This document shows, piece by piece, positions 17,845 to 26,961 of a stretch of DNA of 64,000 nt (positions are counted from its first letter, which is position 1; every line of letters begins with the position of its first letter). The stretch spans positions 3,100,001 through 3,164,000 of the forward strand of contig NZ_CP079107.1 in NCBI RefSeq assembly GCF_019285735.1, in the 5' to 3' direction. The notes beneath the pieces were generated by a model, which made no database searches, was not told the DNA's origin, and saw only the letters and a program-made list of their open reading frames with translations. The stretch is from Paeniglutamicibacter sp. Y32M11. GTDB lineage: Bacteria; Actinomycetota; Actinomycetes; Actinomycetales; Micrococcaceae. The position numbers and the translations under genes are program-made.

Positions 17845-18318
17845 CTAACGCAGGATCCAGTGTTCGGGCTCCAATTGGACAACGACCTTTCGGCCGATAC
17901 GTGCCAGTTCGGCAACATCGTGTTCATCCAGGCCCTGGAAGATCAGTCGACGTACCGAAGCCACGTGCTCGGGCGCCAGTGATACCAAGGTGTCCCACCC
18001 CTGCCCGGTGAGTTGGGCGATGGTGACCCGGGCATCCTGTTCGGATCGGCTGCGTTCCACCCAGCCGCGAGACTCCAACTTTTTGACAACGTGTGAGAGA
18101 CGCGAGAGTGAGGCGCTGGTACGCGAGGCCAACTCGCTCATGGGCAACACGCGGTCCGGCGCCTCGGACAACATCGCCAGGACGTTGTAGTCGAAGAGGG
18201 TGATCTTCGACTGGACCTGTAACTCGCTGTCGAGTGCTGCGGGCAACAATGTCGCCACCGAGACGAGGGCCAGCCACGCCTCTCTTTCCACGGGAGACAG
18301 CCACTTTTGTTCACTCAT
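17845..18318 (-). CDS. MarR family transcriptional regulator
   Basis: The 157-residue protein has the winged-helix core FDYNVLAMLSEAPDRVLPMSEL, TSASLSRLSHVVKKLESRGWVER and wing EQDARVTIAQLT. It ends right after the leftward pot operon and could be its last gene (99 bases from potC). That suggests a role in polyamine homeostasis, but MarR genes are often unrelated to neighbours. Confidence 0.88.
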   Translation of the reverse strand: MSEQKWLSPVEREAWLALVSVATLLPAALDSELQVQSKITLFDYNVLAMLSEAPDRVLPMSELASRTSASLSRLSHVVKKLESRGWVERSRSEQDARVTIAQLTGQGWDTLVSLAPEHVASVRRLIFQGLDEHDVAELARIGRKVVVQLEPEHWILR

Positions 18319-18417
18319 GCCAACTATCTTTGCATAGCAGCCGCCGGCATATGATCATGGAGCCTCCTCACCCCAGCGCTCACTTCCCGAATGTGCCGCA
18401 CTCGACACTTCCTCCGT

Positions 18418-19215
18418 CTACCGTGCGGCGAGCACCTTGCGACGGCGGTAGGCGATGACCTGTGAGGTGATGACGACCGCTAGGGCCAGCAGGAACATTG
18501 CCGATCCAATGACGTTGGCCTGGGCTGGAATGCCGCGGGTGGCCGAGACGTAAATGAACTTGGGGAAGGTGGAGAAGTTTCCCGAGTTGAAGTTGGTGAT
18601 GATGAAGTCGTCAAAACTCATCGCAAAGGAGAGCAAGGCCGCTGCCACAACACCCGGGAGCAGCAGCGGGAAGGTCACCTTCCAGAACGTCGCCAAGGGG
18701 CTGGCATAAAGATCAGATGCCGCCTCCTCAAGTCGTGGATCCAAGGACGAGACGCGGGCCCTGACGGTGACCACCACAAATGACATACAGAAGATGACGT
18801 GAGAAATCACGATGGTGGTGAATCCCAGTTCCCACCCGAGGTTCAGGAATTGGGCCAGCAGTGAAGCGCCCAGGACCACTTCGGGGGTTGCCAGCGGAAG
18901 AATGATCAAGAGATCGGCGGTGTTGCGGAACTTGAACTTGTAACGCACCAACCCCAAGGCAATGCAGGTACCCAACACCGTGGCGATCACCGTGGCCACC
19001 ACACCGACCTGCAGTGAGTTGACCAGCGATTCACACACGTTGGGTGCTCCGCAGGGGTTTTGCCAGTTATTGAGGGTGAAGCCCCGCCATTCCAGGTTGG
19101 TCCGCCCCGCGTCATTAAAGGAGAAGACAAAGATATAGGCGATCGGCACCAACAGGTACACAAAGGCCAGACCTCCGGCGACCGGAATCAACCAACGTCC
19201 AATTACGCGTTTCAT
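18418..19215 (-). CDS. potC: polyamine ABC transporter permease PotC
   Basis: The 265-residue protein has six predicted helices and the binding-protein-dependent permease EAA motif (EAASDLYASPLATFWKVTFPLLLPGV), which contacts the ATPase. The sequence fits PotC of the spermidine/putrescine importer. It starts 11 bases after potB with GGGAGG upstream. Confidence 0.92.
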   Translation of the reverse strand: MKRVIGRWLIPVAGGLAFVYLLVPIAYIFVFSFNDAGRTNLEWRGFTLNNWQNPCGAPNVCESLVNSLQVGVVATVIATVLGTCIALGLVRYKFKFRNTADLLIILPLATPEVVLGASLLAQFLNLGWELGFTTIVISHVIFCMSFVVVTVRARVSSLDPRLEEAASDLYASPLATFWKVTFPLLLPGVVAAALLSFAMSFDDFIITNFNSGNFSTFPKFIYVSATRGIPAQANVIGSAMFLLALAVVITSQVIAYRRRKVLAAR

Positions 19216-19226
19216 GCCAAACCTCC

Positions 19227-20171
19227 CTAGAACAGTTCCTTGGTGCCAAAGCGTTTGATGTAGATCAGGACCAAGGCAAGGATCAAGATCATCAGGATGA
19301 AGCTCAAGGCCGAGGCACCGGGGTAATCGACGATCTTGAAGAAGCGAGAATCAATGACCTGCCCGATCATCGCGGTGTCCCTGTTATTGCCCAACAACGC
19401 CGCATTTACGTAGTCGCCCGCGGCCGGGATGAAGGTCAGCAGGGTGCCGGCGAAGATGCCGGGCGCCGAGAGCGGCAGCGTCACCTTGAAAAAGGTCGTC
19501 AGTGGGCTGGCATACAAGTCTCCCGAGGCTTCCAAAAGGTTGGTGTCCAGTCGGTCAAGGTTCGCGTAAATCGGCAGGGTCATGAACGGTAGGAAGTTAT
19601 AGGTCAAGCCGCAAACCACGGCAAAGGCCGTGGCGGTGAGGTGTCCGTCGGCGGGCAGAATGGCAATGGCCCGCAGAACGGTGACCACCGGACCCTCATC
19701 CGAAAGGATCTGTTTCCAGGCCTGGGTGCGCAAGATGAAACTGGAGAAGAAGGGTGCAATGAGTAGCACCAACAGGATGCCTTGCAATAGCTGACGACCG
19801 CGCAGCCGTACCGCCACTAGGTAGGCCATGGGGAATCCGATGACCAGCGCCGCGGCGGTGGCGATCAGCGCAAAGATGAAGGAGCGCAGGAAGACATCCC
19901 AATAGGCGCTGACGACTGTGACATAGTTGCCGAATTCTAGGGCGGGGACAAACTCGCCGATTTCGCCGCCCGGCGGCTTGGCGTTGAGCGACATGCTCAG
20001 CAGCACCAGAACCGGGGCGGCAAAGAAGAGGGCAAGCACGATCATCCCCGGCAGGATGAGGTAGAGCCCCATTCTGCCCTTACGACGTTCCGCTGAGATT
20101 TCCTCGGTGCTGCGTGGGTCTTCGAGCTTTTGCTTTTTCTTGTCGCCACGACGCGTGGCGGTGGCGGTCAT
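19227..20171 (-). CDS. potB: polyamine ABC transporter permease PotB
   Basis: The 314-residue protein has a long basic cytoplasmic N-terminus, six helices and the EAA motif (EASGDLYASPLTTFFKVTLPLSAPGI). It is the second half of the permease pair with PotC. Its start overlaps the potA stop by four bases, so translation is coupled. Confidence 0.92.
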   Translation of the reverse strand: MTATATRRGDKKKQKLEDPRSTEEISAERRKGRMGLYLILPGMIVLALFFAAPVLVLLSMSLNAKPPGGEIGEFVPALEFGNYVTVVSAYWDVFLRSFIFALIATAAALVIGFPMAYLVAVRLRGRQLLQGILLVLLIAPFFSSFILRTQAWKQILSDEGPVVTVLRAIAILPADGHLTATAFAVVCGLTYNFLPFMTLPIYANLDRLDTNLLEASGDLYASPLTTFFKVTLPLSAPGIFAGTLLTFIPAAGDYVNAALLGNNRDTAMIGQVIDSRFFKIVDYPGASALSFILMILILALVLIYIKRFGTKELF

Positions 20172-21322
20172 AGCGCATCCTTCCCTTCGGTGGCCTTTTC
20201 ATTCCCATCAAGGCCGAAAGAGAATTCCGGCTCCCACGTCATGCGCACCGTTTCGCCGCGTTGCGCAGGAGCCTGGCCCATGTTCTGCGAGAAGGTTGCT
20301 AGGGTTCCGATCCCGGGGACATCAACAAGGTATTCGGTGCTGACCCCGGTAAAGGATGCGTCAAGGACGGTTCCGGTCAGCATGTTGGCGCTGGGCGAAT
20401 ACTCGGCCTCTAGGGTCATGACCCGCATCTTTTCGGGGCGGACCCCCACCACCGCAGCACCGTTGTGGGCCACTGCCCGATTTTTGGGCATGACGAGTCG
20501 GTGGCCCGAAGCGTCCACCGCCACGGCGTCACCCAGATCTTCAAGTACCGTCCCGTACATCAGGTTGGACTTGCCAAGGAAGTTGGCAACAAAGGCGGTC
20601 TTGGGCAATTCGTAGAGGTCGCGCGGGGCCCCCATCTGCTCGATTTTGCCCTTATTCATTACCGCGACGGTGTCGGCCATGGTCATGGCTTCTTCCTGGT
20701 CGTGGGTGACGTGGATAAAGGTCAACCCCACTTCTGTCTGGATCGATTTGAGCTCGACCTGCATTTGCCTGCGCAGCTTCATATCCAAAGCCCCGAGCGG
20801 TTCATCAAGCAGAAGCACCGCCGGACGGTTAACCAGGGCCCGTGCCAGTGCCACGCGCTGCTGCTGTCCGCCGGAGAGTTGGGTGGGTTTTCGGGACGCC
20901 ATATGTTCAAGTTCCACCATGGCCAGGGCTGCCTTGGCGCGTTGCAGGGTGTCCTTAACTCGCTTGCGCTTGAGACCGAAGGCTACGTTATCCAACACGC
21001 TCATGTGTGGGAACAGTGCGTAGGACTGGAAGACGGTATTTACCTGCCGTTGGAAGGAGGGCAGCTTCGTGACGTCGTGCCCACCGATACTGATACTGCC
21101 GCTGGTGGGTTGTTCCAGCCCGGCGATCATGCGCAAGGTGGTGGTCTTGCCGCAGCCCGATGGTCCCAGCAGAGCGAAGAAGGTACCGCTGGGTACCGTG
21201 AGGGTCAGATCATCCACGGCGGTGAAATCCACAAATCGTTTCGAAATGTTCTGTAGGTGTAGATCTGCGCCCGAGGACGTGGTCGTGCCAGGCTCACTCT
21301 TGCTAGTGGTCACGGTGGTCAT
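20168..21322 (-). CDS. potA: polyamine ABC transporter ATPase PotA
   Basis: The 384-residue ATPase has Walker [11 protein letters not shown], signature [15 protein letters not shown], Walker [13 protein letters not shown] and the switch His [10 protein letters not shown], followed by a C-terminal TOBE domain of about 120 residues. It powers uptake by PotB/PotC. A 22-codon ORF ends three bases upstream of its ATG (see separate entry). Confidence 0.95.
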   Translation of the reverse strand: MTTVTTSKSEPGTTTSSGADLHLQNISKRFVDFTAVDDLTLTVPSGTFFALLGPSGCGKTTTLRMIAGLEQPTSGSISIGGHDVTKLPSFQRQVNTVFQSYALFPHMSVLDNVAFGLKRKRVKDTLQRAKAALAMVELEHMASRKPTQLSGGQQQRVALARALVNRPAVLLLDEPLGALDMKLRRQMQVELKSIQTEVGLTFIHVTHDQEEAMTMADTVAVMNKGKIEQMGAPRDLYELPKTAFVANFLGKSNLMYGTVLEDLGDAVAVDASGHRLVMPKNRAVAHNGAAVVGVRPEKMRVMTLEAEYSPSANMLTGTVLDASFTGVSTEYLVDVPGIGTLATFSQNMGQAPAQRGETVRMTWEPEFSFGLDGNEKATEGKDAL

Positions 21323-21324
21323 AA

Positions 21325-21393
21325 TCAGGCGCCAATCATTGGTTGGAACATGTTCTGGAATTGATTTTTGACTTCAAGACTCATCTCAGGCAT
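21325..21393 (-). CDS. 22-codon ORF just upstream of potA
   Basis: The ORF starts MPEMSLEVKN and ends MFQPMIGA, and stops three bases before potA. A weak GTGAGAG lies before its ATG. Its last residues (QFQ...IGA) resemble the end of PotD (SQFQTAIGA) encoded upstream, so it may be a leftover of a duplicated potD tail or a short leader. The 344-base gap it sits in has no other gene I can recognise. Confidence 0.35.
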   Translation of the reverse strand: MPEMSLEVKNQFQNMFQPMIGA

Positions 21394-21666
21394 CTCTCAC
21401 GCATCAGGCACTGGTAGATCGGTTCGATCGGGGTCATGTAGTCCTGACCGATCCCCCGGCCCGCTGGAACCGGACTTTCTGCGGTGGCTGGCTCTGCTGC
21501 AGCTTCCGTTCAGCCGATGCTGGCTCGACTCTTCCACGCGCTTGAACCACACCCGCAAGGGCCACTCCACCCGATCCGGTAACGACTGCGCGACGGGATC
21601 TCCGGACGCTCTTGCTCCCCCCAAGGACGAGCCGGAGCGCCGGTTTTTGGTGAGTGGCCCGCAACA

Positions 21667-22902
21667 TTAGGCGCCGATCGCGGTCTGGAACTGGGAACCG
21701 TAGTTTGTTTCTTCCTCGGCGCTCAATGATCTAAAGACGTGGGCGTTGGCCAGATCTTCGTCGGAGGGGAAGATCAGCGGATTGTCCGTCAGCGACGGAT
21801 CAATCTTTTCCATGGCTTCCTTTGCGCCAGCCACGGGCGAAATGAAGTTGACGTAGGCTGCTACCTGGGCCGCGATCTCCGGGTCATAGTAGAAGTCCAT
21901 GAGTTTCTCGGCGTTGGTCTTGTGTGGCGAAGCCACCGGGACCATCATGTTGTCGCTCCACAAGGTGCAACCGGCCTCCGGGATAACAAACTCCCATTGG
22001 TCGTTGTTCTCGAAGTTCATTTGGGTCAAATCCCCACTCCACACGATGCCGGCGATGGCGTCCCCGGAAATGAAGTCCTCCTTATAGGAGTTGCCCTTCA
22101 CCTGACGAATTTGACCGTTGTCGATCTGTGCCTTGAGGGTGTCTGTGGCCTTGGCGAATTCGGTGTCGCCCCACGTTCCGGCGATGTCCACACCATCTTG
22201 AAGCATGAGCAGGCCGATGGTGTCCCGCATTTCGTCCAAGACCGTGATTCGCCCCTTAAGCTCAGGGGCCCACAGGTCGGCCACGCTACGCAGTCCCTTC
22301 GGGAACTTCGCCTTATTCCACGCAATGCCCGCGTAGCCACTTTGCCAGGTCAACGAGTTTTTGCGTCCCGGATCAAAGTCAACGTTTTGGAGCGTGGGCA
22401 GCAGGTTTTTGAAGTTGGGAATGTTTGCATGGTTCAGTTCTTGGGTGAATCCCTGGCGAATAACGCGGTCGGTCATCCAGTCGGTGAGGACGATGATGTC
22501 TTGTCCGATGTCTTGGCCGGCCGACAGCTGAGCCTGAACCTTCCCGTAGTAGGTGTCGTTACCGTCGATGTCCTCCGAGTAGCTCACGTCGATCCCCGTG
22601 AGCTTGGTGAATTCCTGGAGCGAGGGGTACTTCTTGGTCTTCTCGTCGTAGTCCAGATACAACGTCCAGTTGGCGAAGGCGAGTTTCTTCTCGCTCTCGG
22701 ACAGGTCGGTGACCGCTACCTTCGCAGATTCAGAACTTGCTGACTTACCGCCGGTACCGCAGGCGGCCAAGAACGCTGCTAGCCCCAAGCCTCCGGCACC
22801 CGCGAGCATCTTGCGACGGGAGAGTTGCATGCGTTGCATCTGACCAATCAGTGCTCGAACGGCTGGATCCCGAGGCATTTCACGCTGATTCTGCTCTGAC
22901 AT
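21667..22902 (-). CDS. potD: polyamine-binding lipoprotein PotD
   Basis: The 411-residue protein has an N-terminal SRRKMLAGAGGLGLAAFLAACG segment: twin Arg, hydrophobic core and lipobox LAAC, so it is likely a Tat- or Sec-exported lipoprotein. The body is a periplasmic-binding-protein fold of the spermidine/putrescine type (LAFANWTLYLDYDEKTKKYP, DIIVLTDWMTDRVIRQGFTQEL). The ATG has GGGGAG eight bases upstream. It is the first gene of potD-potA-potB-potC and divergent from the Lrp gene. Confidence 0.92.
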   Translation of the reverse strand: MSEQNQREMPRDPAVRALIGQMQRMQLSRRKMLAGAGGLGLAAFLAACGTGGKSASSESAKVAVTDLSESEKKLAFANWTLYLDYDEKTKKYPSLQEFTKLTGIDVSYSEDIDGNDTYYGKVQAQLSAGQDIGQDIIVLTDWMTDRVIRQGFTQELNHANIPNFKNLLPTLQNVDFDPGRKNSLTWQSGYAGIAWNKAKFPKGLRSVADLWAPELKGRITVLDEMRDTIGLLMLQDGVDIAGTWGDTEFAKATDTLKAQIDNGQIRQVKGNSYKEDFISGDAIAGIVWSGDLTQMNFENNDQWEFVIPEAGCTLWSDNMMVPVASPHKTNAEKLMDFYYDPEIAAQVAAYVNFISPVAGAKEAMEKIDPSLTDNPLIFPSDEDLANAHVFRSLSAEEETNYGSQFQTAIGA

Positions 22903-23176
22903 TTTGAAGCTCCCCTTCAGCTGGCCCTGCATCTTCTGGTGGGTAACGCTGGATCAGCGTGACACCAGTCACCGCGTCTCTTGAAAAGGATCATGTCAGG
23001 AATACCGTGCCCTGACAATAGTTTTCGTTGATTAACATTTCTGAAACAAATGAAACCCGTTGCGAAAAGACTCTTCCACAACTGATTCCTTCGGGCTATG
23101 CTCTTTTTCAGCGGCATGGTGGTGCCACACCGCTGAGTAAGGCCACCCATTCGTTCGATCAGGAGGTCGATAGGAC

Positions 23177-23656
23177 GTGACCCAATCCGCGCCCCACAGC
23201 TCTTCCAATGGCTTTGTCATGGATGAAACGTCAAAAGCAATCATTGAGCAATTACAACAAGACGGGCGCCGCTCTTACGCAGCCATCGGCAAGGCCGTGG
23301 GTCTGAGCGAAGCCGCCGTGCGGCAACGGGTCCAAAAACTCGTCGACAGTAAGGTCATGCAAATTGTCGCGGTCACCGATCCGCTGCAGCTTGGCTTTAA
23401 ACGACAGGCCCTACTGGGCATTAAATCCACCGGCGACATCATTGCCACAGCCGATCGGATCTCTGCCCTACCCGAGGTCGACTACTGCGTTGTGGTGGCC
23501 GGCCCATCGGACATCATTGCGGAAGTTATCTGCGCCAATGATGAGGACCTCCTTCGTATCATCACCGAAATTCGATCCGTGGAAGGGGTACGTGAAACCG
23601 AAACGTTCATGTATCTCTCGCTACGTAAACAGGAATACAACTGGGGTACACGATGA
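23177..23656 (+). CDS. Lrp/AsnC family regulator of amine catabolism
   Basis: The 159-residue protein from a GTG (AGGAGG ten bases upstream) has an N-terminal helix-turn-helix (LQQDGRRSYAAIGKAVGLSEAAVRQRVQKL) and a C-terminal RAM ligand-binding domain (VDYCVVVAGPSDIIAEVI). It overlaps the aminotransferase gene by four bases and faces potD across a 274-base divergent promoter region, so it probably senses an amine or amino acid and controls both units. Confidence 0.92.
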   Translation: MTQSAPHSSSNGFVMDETSKAIIEQLQQDGRRSYAAIGKAVGLSEAAVRQRVQKLVDSKVMQIVAVTDPLQLGFKRQALLGIKSTGDIIATADRISALPEVDYCVVVAGPSDIIAEVICANDEDLLRIITEIRSVEGVRETETFMYLSLRKQEYNWGTR

Positions 23657-25059
23657 GCATTTCCAGCAAATCAGCAACCAGCACCACTCCTTTGGGCACC
23701 GATCGTCAGGACGCGGCCCGGGATCACCTGTGGATGCACATGGCCCGCCATTCTCCTTCGCAGGGTGGTGCCCACATCCCGATCATCACCCGAGGTGAGG
23801 GTCATATGCTCTACGACGATGCCGGCAAGAGCTACATCGATGGCCTGGCAGGCCTCTTTGTGGTTAACGCCGGTCACGGCCGAGTGGAGCTGGCCGAGGC
23901 CGCAGCCAAGCAGGCCCAGAAACTTTCCTTCATGCCGCTGTGGTCCTACGCCCATGAACCGGCCATTGATCTGGCCGAGCGACTGGCCAACTACGCTCCG
24001 GGCGATTTGAACCGCGTCTTCTTCACCACCGGCGGCGGTGAGGCGGTTGAATCGGCCTTCAAGTTGGCCAAGCAGTACTTCAAGTTGAAGGGAAAGCCCG
24101 GTAAACACAAGGTCATTTCCCGGGCGCTGGCCTATCACGGCACGCCGCAGGGCGCCCTAGCGATCACCTCGCTGCCGGATATGAAGACTCCGTTCGAGCC
24201 ATTGGTCCCCGGAACTTTCCGAGTACCAAACACCAACTTCTACCGTGCCCCGGAGCAATTTGCCGATAATGAGAAGGACTTCGGTCTCTGGGCCGCGGAG
24301 CGTATCCGTGAGGCCATCGAATTTGAGGGTGCAGATTCCGTGGCGGCGGTCTTCCTAGAACCAGTCCAGAACTCCGGCGGATGTTTCCCACCTCCCCCGG
24401 GCTACTTCCAACGCGTGCGCGAGATCTGCGACGAGAACGACGTACTGCTGGTCTCGGACGAAGTCATCTGCGCCTTTGGGCGCATTGGCTCGATGTTCGC
24501 GTGTGATGACTTCGGCTACGTTCCCGACATCATCACCTGCGCTAAGGGCCTGACCAGTGGATACTCACCACTTGGCGCCATGATCGCTTCGGAAAAACTC
24601 TTCGAGCCGTTTAAGCACGGGGACACCACCTTCTATCACGGCTACACCTTCGGCGGGCACCCGGTCTCCACCGCTGTGGCCATGGCGAACCTGGACATCT
24701 TCGAGCGCGAGGGCCTGAACCAGCGGGTGAAGGACAACGCCCCGATCTTCAAGTCCACCCTGGAGAAGCTCAAGGACCTGCCGATTGTCGGTGACGTCCG
24801 GGGTGCCGGCTACTTCTACGGCATTGAGCTGGTCAAGGACAGGAAGACCAAGGAGACGTTTAACGACGAGGAGTCCGAGCGCCTGCTGCGCGGCTTCCTG
24901 TCCACCGCCCTCTTCGATGCGGGGCTGTATTGCCGCGCCGATGACCGTGGAGACCCCGTCATCCAGCTTGCCCCGCCACTGACGGTGGGCCCGCCGGAGT
25001 TCGACCAGATGGAGTCGATCCTGCGTTCGGTGCTTACCGAGGCGGAAAACCACTTCTAG
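23653..25059 (+). CDS. class III aminotransferase, putrescine/GABA type
   Basis: The 468-residue PLP enzyme has FFTTGGGEAVESAFKLAKQYF, the aromatic-contact YHGTPQGA, SDEVICAFGR and the Schiff-base lysine at K298 (CAKGLTSGYSPLGAM). It belongs to the SpuC/putrescine-pyruvate and GABA aminotransferase group of class III enzymes, which turn a terminal amine into an aldehyde with pyruvate or 2-oxoglutarate as acceptor. The overlap with the Lrp gene and the divergent potABCD make putrescine a likely substrate; the exact amine is inferred. Confidence 0.9.
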   Translation: MSISSKSATSTTPLGTDRQDAARDHLWMHMARHSPSQGGAHIPIITRGEGHMLYDDAGKSYIDGLAGLFVVNAGHGRVELAEAAAKQAQKLSFMPLWSYAHEPAIDLAERLANYAPGDLNRVFFTTGGGEAVESAFKLAKQYFKLKGKPGKHKVISRALAYHGTPQGALAITSLPDMKTPFEPLVPGTFRVPNTNFYRAPEQFADNEKDFGLWAAERIREAIEFEGADSVAAVFLEPVQNSGGCFPPPPGYFQRVREICDENDVLLVSDEVICAFGRIGSMFACDDFGYVPDIITCAKGLTSGYSPLGAMIASEKLFEPFKHGDTTFYHGYTFGGHPVSTAVAMANLDIFEREGLNQRVKDNAPIFKSTLEKLKDLPIVGDVRGAGYFYGIELVKDRKTKETFNDEESERLLRGFLSTALFDAGLYCRADDRGDPVIQLAPPLTVGPPEFDQMESILRSVLTEAENHF

Positions 25060-25075
25060 GAAACGATGAGCCAGC

Positions 25076-25116
25076 AGTAGGGGCGGGACGCAATTGACAT
25101 GCGTCCCGCCCCTACT
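25076..25116 (+). terminator. strong bidirectional hairpin terminator
   Basis: Perfect 17-base arms (AGTAGGGGCGGGACGCA at 25076) around a seven-base loop, between the convergent aminotransferase and cupin genes. Confidence 0.85.
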
Positions 25117-25165
25117 TCATTCTCGGAGTCCGCATCTTCAGGCCACTGGCGCTGCTAAAAGTTGA

Positions 25166-25456
25166 CTACTTCAGCTCGATCTCCACAAACACAAACTCGG
25201 AATCCGCATCGTTGAAGACGTTGTGCTCGCTGCCGGCAACCCGGGTATAGGAGACACCCGCCCGCAGGGAATTGACCGACACGCCGTCCGTGGTCTCCAG
25301 GCCGAGCTCGCCGGTGGTCATCGGGACCACCACATAGTCGGTGGGATGGACGTGCCATCCGGTTTCGGTTCCAGGGGCGAAACGCCATTCGGTGACTCGA
25401 ACGCGTTCATTGTCGATCTGGATGGTGGCGATTGCAGCCACTCGAATCTCGGGCAT
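25166..25456 (-). CDS. small cupin-domain protein
   Basis: The 96-residue single-domain cupin has the metal-site motif GWHVHPTDYVVVPMTTGEL (His pair plus the Asp/Tyr position) and the second motif GSEHNVFN. The ATG was chosen for the AAAGG upstream. Such proteins are sensors, isomerases or dioxygenases; nothing here tells which. It lies between the amine aminotransferase and a DoxX-like gene. Confidence 0.82.
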   Translation of the reverse strand: MPEIRVAAIATIQIDNERVRVTEWRFAPGTETGWHVHPTDYVVVPMTTGELGLETTDGVSVNSLRAGVSYTRVAGSEHNVFNDADSEFVFVEIELK

Positions 25457-25657
25457 GTCTGACCTTTTCTTGGGCGATGGATGAAGAGCTGATATTGCCC
25501 GGTTCATCCTGCCATCTTGGGCCGAGACCGACAAGCGATGGCATCGATGCGTGGTCGGCCATTGTACGCAGGGTACTCGGTGCCGCGGATGAAAGAAAAC
25601 CACCCGCGGCACCGACCGCTTGCTTCGGCCGCCACCCCAAGTCGAGCTCGGACGGCA

Positions 25658-26065
25658 CTACGCCCCGCGTGCCGTTGCGAGCCGGTTCAGTGCTAGAGCT
25701 CCGACCAACAACCCGAAGTCCCGCAGGGCAACATCAAAGTAGTTGGGGATCATCAGCAAGTTCACGATGATCCCCAACAGCCAGAGGACCACAACCAACG
25801 AGCCAATCTTGGGGCGCAGAGCCACTAGAATGCCTGCAGCAATCTCCATGACGCCCACCGCAAACATAAACACCTGCGGAGTGACAGGAATGATGTCGGT
25901 GGCCAGCGGAGCCAGATAATGCGTCCAGTCGGTGAGCAGGTTAGTGAATTTGTCGAGGCCGAAAACTATCGGCGCGACGGTGAAGATGGTTCGCAATAGG
26001 ACGAACGCTTGGTGATTAAGCTTGGCGCTGCTGTCGGTTGCGGCGCTCACGGTGCGGGTGGCCAT
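25658..26065 (-). CDS. DoxX-like membrane protein
   Basis: The 135-residue protein has four predicted helices (LLRTIFTVAPIVFGLDKF, VFMFAVGVMEIAAGILVAL, LVVVLWLLGIIVNLL, FGLLVGALALNRL), the layout of the DoxX family of small membrane proteins. The ATG has AAAGGG upstream. It is divergent from the next regulator, which may control it. Confidence 0.8.
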   Translation of the reverse strand: MATRTVSAATDSSAKLNHQAFVLLRTIFTVAPIVFGLDKFTNLLTDWTHYLAPLATDIIPVTPQVFMFAVGVMEIAAGILVALRPKIGSLVVVLWLLGIIVNLLMIPNYFDVALRDFGLLVGALALNRLATARGA

Positions 26066-26160
26066 CTCTCGGCCCTTCTTTCTAAAGTAGGTATACGTCA
26101 TTTTAGAATCTCGAGAATCTCTAAGTCAACAGTTGCTAGCTTTAGATTTACACTTGAGCC

Positions 26161-26832
26161 ATGACGCCCTCCCATCAACAGCAACGGCTGACCGCCGTGG
26201 CGGCCCTGGCCGATCCCGTTCGCCAGGCCGTGTACGAATTTGTACGCACAGCCGATAGCGCAGTGGGTCGAGAGGACTGCGCGAGCGCCCTCGGGCTCCC
26301 CCGCAATGCCGTCGCCTTTCAACTGGACAAGCTGGCAGATCAGGGTCTACTAGCGGTGGAATTCAGACGCCTCAACGGTAAGGAAGGACCCGGTTCCGGC
26401 CGCCCCTCCAAGCTCTACACCGCGACTCATCACGAGGTCGCCGCCAGCGTGCCACACCGCGAATACACTCTGGCGGCAAATCTCATGGCTCAGGCCATTG
26501 AGCGTGCCGGAGCTGAAAACCGCCCCGTCACCGAAGTCCTCGCCGAGGTGGCTCGCGAAGCCGGTGAATCGATCGGCGCCCAGTCCGGTCCCCTAGCCCA
26601 GGTGCTCAGCGATCATGGATACCGGCCCCAAGCCCGTCCCGATGGTGCGCTCGAACTCCTCGATTGCCCCTTCCATCAGCTCTCCCTCAATCATCGAGAC
26701 ACCGTCTGCGCCATGAACCTAGCGCTACTGACCGCGGTCGTTGAAGAATCGGAGGCACCCTACCGCGCATGTTTCGATCCTCCGACCAACGCGCATCATT
26801 GCTGCGTGCGCATGGATCCAAAGATCCGCTAG
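26161..26832 (+). CDS. HTH regulator with cysteine-rich C-terminus (COG2345/SufR-like)
   Basis: The 223-residue protein has an N-terminal winged helix (ALADPVRQAVYEFV, GLPRNAVAFQLDKLADQGLL, GRPSKLYTA) and a C-terminal domain with cysteines in DCPFHQ...VCAMN...RACFD...HHCCVRM, the pattern of COG2345 regulators that may bind an Fe-S cluster. It reads divergently from the DoxX-like gene, so it probably regulates that gene and itself. Its start lacks a clear ribosome binding site. Confidence 0.85.
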   Translation: MTPSHQQQRLTAVAALADPVRQAVYEFVRTADSAVGREDCASALGLPRNAVAFQLDKLADQGLLAVEFRRLNGKEGPGSGRPSKLYTATHHEVAASVPHREYTLAANLMAQAIERAGAENRPVTEVLAEVAREAGESIGAQSGPLAQVLSDHGYRPQARPDGALELLDCPFHQLSLNHRDTVCAMNLALLTAVVEESEAPYRACFDPPTNAHHCCVRMDPKIR

Positions 26833-26961
26833 CCGCAACGGATCAGCACCCTTGAGGACTCCCCTATCGGCGATCGTCATCCACGGCTAGGCTGGGCGCA
26901 ACACGTCGGGGCTTGTCAGTCCGCAGGGCAGGTCCTTGGTTTTCAACCAGGGGGAAATTCC

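Noticed and set aside
21368-21670. 100-codon plus-strand frame in the potD-potA gap as a gene or transposase remnant
   Set aside because: It has no ribosome binding site and no recognisable motif, and it overlaps the end of potD on the other strand.
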